Positions 30,457-39,395 are shown, counted from the stretch's first letter. The stretch: 45,297 nucleotides of DNA from an uncultured Collinsella sp. (GCA_900757505.1 CAAEOE010000008.1:1-45297), one strand, 5' to 3'. Made by a program: numbers and translations. The notes: generated by a model from the letters alone, not told the origin.

Positions 30457-30625
30457 CCATTGGGAACTTTGGCTGATAGATTTAGCGCGATGGGGGTTTG
30501 GCTGAAGGGACCTTTGGTATCCGTTCGGACACTTTGGCCCTTGATGAGCGTTTGGCTGATTGCTGCTTTGGGTACTCTTTGGGTTACTTTTGGTTTGTTT
30601 GATTTTTAATTTTAGGAGGGCTTGT
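30457..30625 (+). other. T/G-rich leader of the nitroreductase gene with recurring TTTGG
   Basis: The plus strand is nearly devoid of C. TTTGGCTGA occurs at 30468-30476, 30497-30505 and 30551-30559, with further TTTGG copies between and after them, ending in a T-rich run and the AGGAGGG ribosome binding site. No promoter is clear and no gene is seen. Confidence 0.5.
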
Positions 30626-31156
30626 ATGTCTTATTTGGATCTGGCTCGTGGTCGGTATTCTTGTCGTTCTTTTGAGGACCGTCCTGTTGAGCAGGCTGTG
30701 GTGGATGCCATTGTTGAGGCTGGGCGTATTGCTCCTTCTGCTTGTAATAATCATCCAGCCCGTGTGATGGTGCTGGATACGCCTGAGCTGTTGGAGAAGG
30801 CTGCTGCTTGTCAGCCTCGGTTTGCTCGTGATGGGTCTATCTTTGGCGCTCCGCTCATCTTCCTTATTTGCTGCGTTACCGATGATGCTTGGGTACGCCC
30901 GTATGACCAGATGAATTCCAGTGAAATCGATACGTCCATCGTGTGTGATCAGATGATGATGGAGGCCACCGAGCAGGGCCTAGGAACGTGCTGGGTATGC
31001 CATTTTAAGCCTGAGGTGGCACAGGAGCAGTTCAATCTGCCCAAGGGCGTCTATCCCTATCACATGCTCGTCTGTGGCTATCCCGCCGACCACATCGCCG
31101 ATCCCGAGCATCGCGAGGCCCGCACTATTCCCCTCTCCAACTTCCTCCTCAAGTAG
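30626..31156 (+). CDS. Nitroreductase-family FMN protein
   Basis: This 176-residue protein opens MSYLDLARGRYSCRSFEDRP, with the RYSCRSF phosphate/FMN-binding motif, then EAGRIAPSACNNHPARVMVL, and later TEQGLGTCWVCHF and the C-terminal nucleotide-binding strand. Its length (about 170) fits the short nitroreductases that often reduce nitro groups, quinones or flavins using NAD(P)H; the physiological substrate is unknown. TTTAGGAGGG lies 6 nt before the ATG. The first roughly 70 codons end mostly in T or G (GCT, CGT, TCT, TGT), while the rest uses C-ending codons like its neighbours, so the gene is compositionally split near 30840. A terminator follows. Confidence 0.87.
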   Translation: MSYLDLARGRYSCRSFEDRPVEQAVVDAIVEAGRIAPSACNNHPARVMVLDTPELLEKAAACQPRFARDGSIFGAPLIFLICCVTDDAWVRPYDQMNSSEIDTSIVCDQMMMEATEQGLGTCWVCHFKPEVAQEQFNLPKGVYPYHMLVCGYPADHIADPEHREARTIPLSNFLLK

Positions 31157-31203
31157 TTTTTGGACATACCTTAAAATCTACCCTTGACCGCTCACCCGTC
31201 GCT

Positions 31204-31240
31204 GAGTTCTGCGCCACTATGTGCAGGGCTCGGTTTTTTT
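31204..31240 (+). terminator. Terminator of the nitroreductase gene
   Basis: GAGTTCTGC (31204-31212) pairs with GCAGGGCTC (31223-31231, two G-U pairs), followed by GGTTTTTTT. Confidence 0.8.
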
Positions 31241-31268
31241 ATGTTACGCACCCCGGCACAGTCATAAA

Positions 31269-31295
31269 AAAGGACCCGCAAGCTGCGGGTCCTTT
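31269..31295 (-). terminator. Terminator of divIVA
   Basis: AAAGGACCCGCA pairs perfectly with TGCGGGTCCTTT around a 3-nt loop; TTTTTTATG follows on the minus strand. Confidence 0.9.
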
Positions 31296-31321
31296 CTAGG
31301 CACTAAATTGTAGGTCGAATG

Positions 31322-31996
31322 TTAGTCCAGGTCGTCGGCAGCAAAGTTGTCGATCGGGGCAAAGGGATCGGCCACGGGGACAACCGGGTCAGCGACGGGC
31401 AGCGGCTCAGCGGGAACAGTCACCGCAGGAGAAGCGGCAGAACCGACCGGCGTGGAGGCCATGAGGTCGGCCGGGAAGGAGTTCTGGGCATCGTCCATGA
31501 AGTGCTGGATGAGCTTGAGGTACTCGGCCTTGAACTCCTCGCGGGAAGCCTTGAGACGATCGATTTCCTCGAGCTCGGCCTGCTTCTCGGTCAGAGCCTG
31601 GCGGATAACCTCGCGGGCCTTAGCGTCAGCCTCGTTGCGGATACGCTCAGCGTTCTCGTTGGCATCGTTGACGATGGTCTCAGCGGTCTGCTGGGCAGCG
31701 ATCAGGGCAGCGGAAATCTGGCGCTCCTGAGCGGAGAAGTCAGGGGCGGGAGCAGCCACGGGGGCGGCAGGAACGGCTTGGGCGGTGGCATCCTGAGCCT
31801 GGGCAAGCTGAGCCTGCGCATCGGCAAGCTGCTGCTCGGTAGCAGTCAGGCGACCCTTAAGGTCGACGATCTTAGCGAGCATAGCGTCAACCTCGGAGGA
31901 CAGCGTCTCCAAGAAGACGTCGACCTCGGCGGGATCGTAGCCACGCTTGGCCTCAGAGAAAGTCTGAGCCTGGATGTCTGCAGGGGTAATAGCCAT
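31322..31996 (-). CDS. divIVA: DivIVA-domain cell-division / polarity protein
   Basis: This 224-residue protein opens with the DivIVA lipid-binding domain: ITPADIQAQTFSEAKRGYDP then AEVDVFLETLSSEVD (residues 2-37). Coiled-coil segments follow at about 38-75 and 90-165, separated by an Ala/Pro linker, and the C-terminal tail is Pro/Ala/Asp-rich. DivIVA (Wag31 in actinobacteria) binds curved membrane at poles and septa and recruits partners. Its place behind yggS-sepF-yggT on the minus strand is the classic neighbourhood. AAGGAG lies 7-8 nt before the ATG, and a strong terminator closes the unit. Confidence 0.92.
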   Translation of the reverse strand: MAITPADIQAQTFSEAKRGYDPAEVDVFLETLSSEVDAMLAKIVDLKGRLTATEQQLADAQAQLAQAQDATAQAVPAAPVAAPAPDFSAQERQISAALIAAQQTAETIVNDANENAERIRNEADAKAREVIRQALTEKQAELEEIDRLKASREEFKAEYLKLIQHFMDDAQNSFPADLMASTPVGSAASPAVTVPAEPLPVADPVVPVADPFAPIDNFAADDLD

Positions 31997-32057
31997 AACA
32001 AGTCTCCTTTTTCATCGCCTCGGCGCTACACGCCCGACGTAAGTTACTAAGTCAGTT

Positions 32058-32339
32058 CTATACGAGTATACCTATAAGAAGCTGCAGAACCAGCCTCTGC
32101 ACCAACTGCAACGCAATAATCGCAACGACCGGCGAAAAATCGATACCGCCCATCGGCGGGATGAAACGACGGAACAGGTTGAGCCACGGACCGCACACGC
32201 TATCGAGCACCGCAGCAATATCCTGAAGCAAACCACCCTGCTTCATGGGAATCCACGTCATAAAGCAGTAGACGACAATGAGCGTGGAATAGAAGTTGAA
32301 CAGCGTGTTGACCAGCTGGACGATAGTGTAGATGTTGAT
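32058..32339 (-). CDS. yggT: YggT/YlmG family membrane protein, apparently with a non-AUG (ATC) start
   Basis: The frame codes for about 93 residues with two hydrophobic segments: IYTIVQLVNTLFNFYSTLIV near the start and SPVVAIIALQLVQRLVLQLL near the end. Between them is the family core MTWIPMKQGGLL and LNLFRRFIPPMGGIDFSP. YggT/YlmG proteins sit next to sepF and divIVA and influence nucleoid or septum organisation. No ATG, GTG or TTG occurs between the in-frame TAA upstream and the first helix. GAGGAG has 6-nt spacing to an ATC at 32337-32339, so that ATC is the best-supported start. An ATG at 32261 would drop the first helix. It lies 21 nt after the sepF stop. Confidence 0.8.
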   Translation of the reverse strand: MNIYTIVQLVNTLFNFYSTLIVVYCFMTWIPMKQGGLLQDIAAVLDSVCGPWLNLFRRFIPPMGGIDFSPVVAIIALQLVQRLVLQLLIGILV

Positions 32340-32360
32340 GGGAATCTCCTCGTCTTGTCT

Positions 32361-33083
32361 TTACTTAAGGTAGCCGTCGGCACGAAGCTTCTTGAGATCG
32401 GAATCTTTGACCTCGCAACCGGCGGGCAGCACCATGAACACGCGGTCGCCCACCTCCTTGACCGTGGCGCCCAGACCGCAGGCAAAGCCGTAAGAGAAGT
32501 CCAAGACGCGCTTGGCAACTTCGGTGCGTACGCCCACAAAAATCAGTGCGACAGGCTGCTTGGTGCGAACGCGGCGCACCACGGTCTCCACGTCGTCATA
32601 GCTCTCGGGGCGCAGGACATAGGCCGGCAGCTGCGGCGTGGCGTTGATGATATTGCTCGCATAGGCCGAGGCATCGCTCGGTGCAGGCGCGGGTGCAGCG
32701 GCGGCACGGGCGCGGGTGTTCTCGGCGTAGCTCGACGGCGTGTCATAGGCACCAGGACGATAACCGCTCGCAACGCTGTCCTGCGAGCGCGAAGGCGGGT
32801 TATACGTCGTGGCATGGCGGGAGTCATCGCCGACCAGCTGACCGGAGCGCGTATACACGGCAACCGACTCAGCTTCACCGCGGCGCGTCTGACCAAGCAG
32901 GCCGTTGCTCGGCTCGTCTTGGGTGTAGAAGCCCTCGCCCGAAGCACCGCCGTAGCCGTTGCCCTGATAACTATCGTCATAGCCGTCATCGTAGCCGTAG
33001 TCGTCGTCCTGGCCATAACCCTGGTCGTAACCCTGCTGGCCGCCCAGGTGCATCTTATTTTTAATCTCGTCAAGGAAGCCCAT
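32361..33083 (-). CDS. sepF: Cell division protein SepF
   Basis: This is a 240-residue protein. The N-terminal amphipathic membrane anchor is MGFLDEIKNKMHLGG. A long low-complexity linker rich in Gly, Tyr, Asp and Gln follows (about residues 15-150, e.g. YGYDDGYDDSYQGNGYGG). The C-terminal SepF domain (about 155-240) carries ESYDDVETVVRRVRTKQPVA and the beta-core FACGLGATVKEVGDRVFMVLP in part. SepF tethers FtsZ to the membrane, which is essential where FtsA is missing, as here. The linker is longer than in Bacillus SepF (about 150 residues total). GAGAGGAC lies about 5 nt before the chosen ATG. Between yggS and yggT. Confidence 0.93.
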   Translation of the reverse strand: MGFLDEIKNKMHLGGQQGYDQGYGQDDDYGYDDGYDDSYQGNGYGGASGEGFYTQDEPSNGLLGQTRRGEAESVAVYTRSGQLVGDDSRHATTYNPPSRSQDSVASGYRPGAYDTPSSYAENTRARAAAAPAPAPSDASAYASNIINATPQLPAYVLRPESYDDVETVVRRVRTKQPVALIFVGVRTEVAKRVLDFSYGFACGLGATVKEVGDRVFMVLPAGCEVKDSDLKKLRADGYLK

Positions 33084-33143
33084 GGTTGTGTCCTCTCGCG
33101 GTTTAGTGCAGGCGCCCCGATAATCAGTGCGCACTTCAGAGCC

Positions 33144-33881
33144 TTATTTTACTGCAAACTCCGGGCTAAATACTACCCTGCCCAGGCGAACGAGCGTAGA
33201 GCCCTCCTCAAGGGCAGGCTCAAAGTCCTCGCTCATGCCGCAGGAAAGCTCAGGCAGGTTCAAATCGGGATGCGCCGCCTCCAGCTCATCCCTCAGCTCA
33301 CGAAGCCCCGCAAAGGTGCGGCGTGCCACATCCTTATTCCCCCGGGGCGCCATAGTCATAAGCCCCTGCACGCAAATTCCCTCAAGTTCCGCAAGCTCAC
33401 CCGCGGCGGCGCGAATCTCATCGGGCGAAAAGCCTCCCTTCGACTCCTCACCACTCACATTGACCTCAATGAGCACACGCTGGGGGCCGGCGAGCTCGCC
33501 TGCCTCAATCTTGCGGACAGCACGGCTCGAGATCGCCTGCGCCAGATGCAGCGAACCCACCGAGTGAATCAGCTCGGCTGAGCCCAGCACCGCATTGATC
33601 TTATTGGTCTGCAGGTTGCCGATCATATCGAAGCGCACCTCGGGCAGCTCCGGATGCTCCGCCAGACCCGTGAGCTTGCGAACCAGCTCCTGCGGGCGGT
33701 TCTCGGCAAAATGGCGATACCCCGCCTGGATGGCGGCAACGGTCTCATCGACACCAACGGTCTTGGACACGGCAATGAGGCTCGCGGCGTCGTGGGGACG
33801 GCCTGCGCGATCGAGCGCCGCATAAAAACGTTCCAGAATCTGCTCGCGGCGAGCGCGCATCAAGTCCAAATAGTTATCCAT
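33144..33881 (-). CDS. yggS: YggS family pyridoxal phosphate homeostasis protein
   Basis: This 245-residue single-domain PLP-binding TIM barrel has the PLP lysine K40 in LIAVSKTVGVDE and further family pieces AENRPQELVRK, FDMIGNLQTNKI, LMTMAPRG and CGMSEDFEPALEEGSTLVRL. The usual GTAIFG end is RVVFSPEF here. It binds PLP and affects amino acid and vitamin B6 balance; no catalytic reaction is known. In Gram-positives it is ylmE, between pgeF and sepF. Here it begins after the phoU terminator, so it must have a separate promoter or rely on read-through. GGAGG lies 9 nt before the chosen ATG. Confidence 0.92.
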   Translation of the reverse strand: MDNYLDLMRARREQILERFYAALDRAGRPHDAASLIAVSKTVGVDETVAAIQAGYRHFAENRPQELVRKLTGLAEHPELPEVRFDMIGNLQTNKINAVLGSAELIHSVGSLHLAQAISSRAVRKIEAGELAGPQRVLIEVNVSGEESKGGFSPDEIRAAAGELAELEGICVQGLMTMAPRGNKDVARRTFAGLRELRDELEAAHPDLNLPELSCGMSEDFEPALEEGSTLVRLGRVVFSPEFAVK

Positions 33882-33931
33882 TGCCAATCGCCTCCGCTGA
33901 CGGCCAAACAAGTAGTCCCATGCTAACGCAA

Positions 33932-33963
33932 GAGCGCGGCCCCGCATGTGCAAGGCCGCGCTC
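33932..33963 (-). terminator. Terminator of the pst-phoU operon
   Basis: GAGCGCGGCC (33932-33941) pairs with GGCCGCGCTC (33954-33963), 12-nt loop; only TTGCG follows on the minus strand. It separates phoU from yggS. Confidence 0.65.
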
Positions 33964-34000
33964 ACTTAGGTATTTACAATCTTTCGACGAACGGGATTAC

Positions 34001-34858
34001 TTACTCCTCGTCGTCCTCGTCATCGTCCTCGTCCTCAAGATGATCGAGCAGGTAGCGAAGTCCCTCGCTGACCTCGTTAACGGGCACCTTGGCAACGTAG
34101 CGCGCATCGACGGCGGGCCTCATGATGACGCCCTCGCCCGAAGGCACGCGCATGCTCTCGAGCTCGTCCTCGTCCGTGCGGGCGATATCGCCGGCATTCA
34201 TGCGCTGACCAGTCAGCAGGAAGGTCAGGCGGCAGGCGGCATCGATGGAAATCGAGGCGATGCGATCGAGGTAGCGCGAAACCATGATGGCGCGGCGCAG
34301 GTCGTCATAGTTGCTGTCGTCGTCCATAAAGTCGCCCGTATCCATACGGTTAAAGGTGCGGAAGAACTTCTCGTAGGCGGCGTGCACTGGCTCGTCCTCG
34401 ACGGCCAAGTTGCAGATGATGGACATGTCGTTGGTGACGAGCGCAGAAAGCGAAGAGCCCAGCACCTGGTAGACGGCCTCAGCCTCGGCCTCGACCGTGC
34501 CGACAAGCTCCTTGGGCAGCGAGATGTCGGCCTTGATCATATGACGCGTGGCACGGCAGATCTGACGGACCTTATCGGTCATGCGTTGCAGGTTAAAGTC
34601 GACGTAGATGATCGTCTGAAGCAGGCGGAAGTCGGAGGCGACCGGTGACTGCGTGGCAATCAGGTTGTAGCAGACGGCCTCCAGGTTGGCGCAGCGTGCG
34701 TCAATCGAAAGCGTGCGCTTCTTGGTCTTGGTGGCGAGCTTGCGGTCGTCGGTCACATAGGCCTTAACGGCATCGTGGAGGGCCAGATCGACGGCCTCGT
34801 AGATGCTCAGCATCTCGTGGCGGGCCTCGATGAGCTGACGGGAAAACAGTTTACGCAT
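34001..34858 (-). CDS. phoU: Phosphate uptake regulator PhoU
   Basis: This 285-residue helical protein has two PhoU repeats. The first is around YNLIATQSPVASDFRLLQTI (near residue 64), the second around SRYLDRIASISIDAACRLTF (residues 194-213). They carry the E/DxxxD metal-binding pattern. PhoU inhibits PstSCAB and signals phosphate sufficiency to the PhoR-type kinase. It is longer than the usual 215-240 residues because of a C-terminal extension ending in about 15 almost all-acidic residues (EDEDDDEDDEE). GGAGTG lies 6-8 nt before the ATG. It is the last gene of the pst unit, 92 nt after pstB. Confidence 0.92.
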   Translation of the reverse strand: MRKLFSRQLIEARHEMLSIYEAVDLALHDAVKAYVTDDRKLATKTKKRTLSIDARCANLEAVCYNLIATQSPVASDFRLLQTIIYVDFNLQRMTDKVRQICRATRHMIKADISLPKELVGTVEAEAEAVYQVLGSSLSALVTNDMSIICNLAVEDEPVHAAYEKFFRTFNRMDTGDFMDDDSNYDDLRRAIMVSRYLDRIASISIDAACRLTFLLTGQRMNAGDIARTDEDELESMRVPSGEGVIMRPAVDARYVAKVPVNEVSEGLRYLLDHLEDEDDDEDDEE

Positions 34859-34950
34859 GGTTCACTCCAATCAGTTGGGTGCGGTCATGCCGCCCGCACA
34901 GTGAATACGCACCGGACCAGGTCCGATCGGCTTGGGACTAGTCGCACCGA

Positions 34951-35754
<804 letters not shown>

Positions 35755-35766
35755 GGGACTCCTTAA

Positions 35767-36672
35767 CTAGCGACGCTTGCGCGACAGGAAGCGCGCAAAC
35801 AGGTTGAAGGCCAGAATGATCACCATCAGCAAGAGCGCGGTGCCGTAGGCTGCGTTCATGTTGATGCCGTCGTTGGCAAGCAGGTACAGGTGAACGGTCA
35901 TGGGGCGGCCGGAATCGAGCGGCGAGATAGGTAGATTGATGGCCTGGCCCATGGTGTAGAGCACCACGGCGGTCTCGCCAATGGCACGGCCGATGGCAAG
36001 GACAATGCCCGTGGCAATACGGCCAAAGGCAGAAGGAAGCACGATCTTGGAGACAACCTGCCACTTGGTGGCGCCCAGGCCATACGCGCCCCAACGGATA
36101 TAGCGCGGAACGGCGCGAATGGCCTCTTCGGTGGTGCGCATGACGATGGGAAGCATCAAGAGCGCAAGCGCCAGAGCGGCCGAGACCATCGAAAGGCCCA
36201 GACCCATAGCCTCGACAAACAAGGCGTAGCCAAACAGGCCCATAACGATGGAGGGCACCGAGGCCAAAGCGTCAGCAGCGTAGCGAATGAGCTCGACGAT
36301 CTTGCCCTGCTTGGCGTACTCGGCCAGATAGACGGCTGCCAGCACAGCGATCGGCGTGCAGATAAGCATGGCGAGCGCCGTCACATAGACGGTCGAGACG
36401 ATCGTGGGCCAAATACCGCCCTCGGCGTTGACGCCCTGGGGCCAACCGAAGATAAAGTCGAGCGAGATATGCGGCAGGCCGTTAATGACCACATAGGCAA
36501 TGATAGCGACCAGCACCAGCGTGGTGATGTAGGCAGCCGCGCGGAATACGCCGAGCATGATCTTGTTGGACAGGTCCTTGTTGATGCGACCCTTCTTGCC
36601 GTGGGAAAGGGCACGCTTGATGCGCTCGCGCGACGAGGTCGTATCGACCGTCGTGTCAACGGAATCGGACAT
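35767..36672 (-). CDS. pstA: Phosphate ABC transporter permease PstA
   Basis: This 301-residue permease has a polar N-terminus of about 40 residues, then six transmembrane helices. The EAA-loop region is AIRAVPRYIRWGAYGLGATKWQ in part, GRAIGETAVVLYTMGQAINL precedes the last helix, and the C-terminus FARFLSRKRR is basic. With PstC it forms the phosphate channel. GAGGGGG lies 7 nt before the ATG. It starts 3 nt after the pstC stop, which suggests translational coupling. Confidence 0.95.
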   Translation of the reverse strand: MSDSVDTTVDTTSSRERIKRALSHGKKGRINKDLSNKIMLGVFRAAAYITTLVLVAIIAYVVINGLPHISLDFIFGWPQGVNAEGGIWPTIVSTVYVTALAMLICTPIAVLAAVYLAEYAKQGKIVELIRYAADALASVPSIVMGLFGYALFVEAMGLGLSMVSAALALALLMLPIVMRTTEEAIRAVPRYIRWGAYGLGATKWQVVSKIVLPSAFGRIATGIVLAIGRAIGETAVVLYTMGQAINLPISPLDSGRPMTVHLYLLANDGINMNAAYGTALLLMVIILAFNLFARFLSRKRR

Positions 36673-36675
36673 AGC

Positions 36676-37602
36676 CTACCCCCTCTTCTTCTTGGAAACC
36701 AGGCGGACGATGCCCACCAGCGTGGCGGAAATGATAAACAGGACCACGCCCATGCCGAACAGCGCCGAGCGATGCAGACCCGAGGAATAGCTCATGTCGA
36801 GCGCAATCTGGCTCGTGAGCGTCGAGATGGGGCTCGCAATGCTGTCGGGAATAACCGGGGCGTTACCCACGACCATGAGCACGGCCATGGTCTCGCCGAT
36901 GGCACGGCCCATACCCAGCACGATGGCATCCACGATACCCAGCTTGGCGGCAGGTAACACGACCTTATAGATAGTCTGCCACTTGGTGGCGCCCATGGCA
37001 TACGATGCCTCGCGAATGCCCATGGGAATGGAATTGAGAGCATCGATGGTAAGCGTCGTGATGGTGGGCACGATCATAATGGCGAGCACGAACCACGCCG
37101 TCAGCGCGCCAAAACCAAGACCGCCGGTCAGTTGTGCGATAAACGGGCGGATGATGATCATGCCAAAGAAGCCATAGATGATAGAAGGGATGCCGGCCAA
37201 CAGGTCAACGGCAGGGCTGATGAGCTTGCGCACGCGCTTGCTGGCGATCTCGACCAGATACACGGCCGTGCCCACGCCTAGGGGCACACCCATGGCGAGT
37301 GCACCGACGGTCACCAGACCCGAGCCGGCAAGCAGCGACACGATGCCGTAGTGACCCTCAGAGGGCGCCCACGTAAAGCTAAAGAAGTCCGCCAGACCGA
37401 TGTCGGTAAAGACGGGCAGCGCCGAGTACGTGGTAAAGACAAAAATCAGGATGACGGTAACGACCGCCAAGAACGCGCAGGCAAAGAAGATCCACTGCAG
37501 CGCCTTCTCCTTGATATAGGTACTGCGCGATACGAGCGCCAGCTCGCGCTTCTTGGGCGTCTGAACATTCCGCTCAGTCTGGGAGTTTTCCTGTGCTTCC
37601 AT
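36676..37602 (-). CDS. pstC: Phosphate ABC transporter permease PstC
   Basis: This 308-residue permease has a hydrophilic N-terminus (MEAQENSQTERNVQTPKKRE) and six helices. PstC markers are LADFFSFTWAPSEGHYGIV, the EAA loop SIPMGIREASYAMGATKWQ and GRAIGETMAVLMVVGN. A GTG three codons earlier falls inside the AGGGGAG ribosome site, so the ATG 8 nt behind that site is chosen. It begins one nucleotide after the pstS stop. Together with pstA it forms the membrane channel. Confidence 0.95.
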   Translation of the reverse strand: MEAQENSQTERNVQTPKKRELALVSRSTYIKEKALQWIFFACAFLAVVTVILIFVFTTYSALPVFTDIGLADFFSFTWAPSEGHYGIVSLLAGSGLVTVGALAMGVPLGVGTAVYLVEIASKRVRKLISPAVDLLAGIPSIIYGFFGMIIIRPFIAQLTGGLGFGALTAWFVLAIMIVPTITTLTIDALNSIPMGIREASYAMGATKWQTIYKVVLPAAKLGIVDAIVLGMGRAIGETMAVLMVVGNAPVIPDSIASPISTLTSQIALDMSYSSGLHRSALFGMGVVLFIISATLVGIVRLVSKKKRG

Positions 37603-37603
37603 G

Positions 37604-38440
37604 CTACTCACTCCCCTTCTCGTCGTTGGTGACGGGGATAAAGCCCGCCTCGCGAATCTGCTTGTCCATCTTTTCGGACGTCACATAGTCGATGTAATCC
37701 TGCGCCTGCTGCGAAGGCGCACCCTTCACAAAGAAGTAAAGGTCGCGTGAGATGGGATAGCCGCCGCTCGCGACCGTCTTCTCGGACGCCTCAACATGAT
37801 TGACCGAGACGGCCTTGACCGAGGTCTTGGCGTTGAGGCTATCGACGAAGCCCAGCGAAATGTAGCCAATGGCACCGCGCGAACGAGATACCACGTCGCG
37901 CACCTGGCCCGTGCCCGAAAGAACGGCGGAGCGGCGATCGAACGGGGTGCCGTCCATCACGATGGTGCGGAATGCTTCACGCGTGCCAGACGCCTCGTCT
38001 CGGTTGATGACCTGAATCTTCAGGTCCTCGCCACCGACCTCTTTCCAATTAGTAATCTTGCCGGCATAGATATCGCGGAGCTGCTCGGTCGAGAGGTTAT
38101 CGACCGGGTTATCGTCGTTCACGATGACCGCGATACCGTCGTGGGCAATGACGATGGGAGTCAGGCCCAGATCCTGTTCGTCGGCATTGAGTCCACGGGA
38201 GGAGCTGGCGATATCGGCCGTGCCAGCGCTGACGGCTTCGATGCCAGCGGAAGAGCCCAAACCGGAAACGAGCACGTCGATGCCGGTCTCCTCCTTAAAG
38301 CCCTCTGCCGCAATCTCGGCGATAGGAAGGCAGGTCGTGGAGCCGGCCACGGTAATGGAAGAGGTAGAAGATCCCGAAGAACAGGCGCACAGCGTAAGCG
38401 TAAGCACAGCGGCGCTCAGGACCGATACGATCTTTCTCAT
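37604..38440 (-). CDS. pstS: Phosphate-binding lipoprotein PstS
   Basis: This 278-residue extracellular binding protein has a signal peptide MRKIVSVLSAAVLTLTLCAC. The lipobox can be read as LCA-C with C20 as lipidated residue, or LTL-C18; the former fits the small residue at -1 better. The mature part has SITVAGSTTCLPIAE, GSSAGIEAVSAGTADIASSS and INRDEASGTREAFR, the phosphate-contacting segments of PstS. It captures phosphate at high affinity outside the membrane and passes it to PstCA. The start ATG overlaps the pgeF stop as ATGA, which points to translational coupling and a shared transcript. Confidence 0.96.
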   Translation of the reverse strand: MRKIVSVLSAAVLTLTLCACSSGSSTSSITVAGSTTCLPIAEIAAEGFKEETGIDVLVSGLGSSAGIEAVSAGTADIASSSRGLNADEQDLGLTPIVIAHDGIAVIVNDDNPVDNLSTEQLRDIYAGKITNWKEVGGEDLKIQVINRDEASGTREAFRTIVMDGTPFDRRSAVLSGTGQVRDVVSRSRGAIGYISLGFVDSLNAKTSVKAVSVNHVEASEKTVASGGYPISRDLYFFVKGAPSQQAQDYIDYVTSEKMDKQIREAGFIPVTNDEKGSE

Positions 38441-39237
38441 AGCATCACGCCGATCGCAGCATGGCGCCCACAGGTGCCGTCCTCGTTACGGTAGGAATAA
38501 AAGCGGTCGTTCTGACGCACAGTCGAAAGCTGGGTATCCACGATAATATCCGCGTCCACACCGATATCTACCAACGCCTCACGAATGGCGGCAGATAGAT
38601 CGAGCATGCGAGAAGCGCCCGCATCGATGCACGAAAACTCGGCGGCAAAGCGGTCCATGAGTTCCTGGGATACCTCATATTCGTCAGCCAAGATATGGGG
38701 GCCGATATAGGCGGAAACGTCGCTCGCATCGCAGCCGGCAGCATCGCAAAGCGCCTGGCACGCCTTGGCAGAAATACGTGCAATCGTGCCCTTCCAACCG
38801 GAGTGCACCACGGCAAATCCGCCAGGGGCCACCAGCACCACGGGAACGCAGTCGGCAAAGCAGAGCAGCACGGGCACGTCATGAGCCGTACAGACGATGG
38901 CATCGCAGCCCTCGGCAATCTGCTCGCGAACAGCCTCAAGATCGTCGGCACCGTTCGAAGTCACCGTAACGATATGGTCACCATGTACCTGATTGGGCAC
39001 GAGCAGATTATGCTCGCACTCAGTGGCGCCCATAGCTTCGAGCGCTCGACGACGATTTTCTTGAACAGCAAAGGGGTCATCGCCTACATGCGAGCCCAGG
39101 TTGAGCGAGGAGTACGCATCTTCAGAAACGCCACCGGTGCGCTCGGTAAAGGCAAAGCGGACATCGGATGTCGCGCCCTCCACCAACGTAACTCCATCAT
39201 GGTCGACACGCGAAACGTTGTCCGCACGTGCTGCCAT
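38437..39237 (-). CDS. pgeF: PgeF / YfiH-YlmD family protein (DUF152, purine nucleoside phosphorylase-like, peptidoglycan editing factor)
   Basis: This 266-residue protein has the family metal site: the histidine in LVPNQVHGDHIVTV, the cysteine in LLCFADCVPVVLVAP and the histidine in AVVHSGWKGTIARI, with YIGPHILADEYEVS behind. Such proteins act on purine nucleosides in vitro and E. coli PgeF (YfiH) removes wrongly built muropeptide precursors. It is ylmD of the Gram-positive division cluster and lies directly after ftsZ here. AGGAGG lies 7 nt before the chosen ATG; an ATG seven codons earlier has no site. Its stop overlaps the pstS start by 4 nt, so it heads the pst operon. Confidence 0.9.
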   Translation of the reverse strand: MAARADNVSRVDHDGVTLVEGATSDVRFAFTERTGGVSEDAYSSLNLGSHVGDDPFAVQENRRRALEAMGATECEHNLLVPNQVHGDHIVTVTSNGADDLEAVREQIAEGCDAIVCTAHDVPVLLCFADCVPVVLVAPGGFAVVHSGWKGTIARISAKACQALCDAAGCDASDVSAYIGPHILADEYEVSQELMDRFAAEFSCIDAGASRMLDLSAAIREALVDIGVDADIIVDTQLSTVRQNDRFYSYRNEDGTCGRHAAIGVML

Positions 39238-39288
39238 ACTAAAGCCTCCTAATAACACAAGTACCGCGGCGTCGCCGCGCAGTCCGCG

Positions 39289-39358
39289 TTTATACGGCTG
39301 TCATACTTCCTTAAAAGGATACCCGCAGCGGTAGGGACCAAACGTAAAGGGAACGTAA
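39289..39358 (-). promoter_or_regulatory. Candidate PHO-box-type promoter of pgeF-pst
   Basis: On the minus strand TTACGTT occurs twice (complement AACGTAA at 39352-39358 and 39341-39347), a perfect 7-bp direct repeat with an 11-bp period. A TATAAA box (39289-39294) follows about 46 nt downstream, and pgeF starts 52 nt after that. Two 7-bp repeats at 11 bp match the spacing of known PhoB/PhoP boxes; the sequence itself is not a known consensus. Confidence 0.4.
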
Positions 39359-39395
39359 GGAGATTGGAGGCTTTCGTTTACAAACGAGAAACAAA

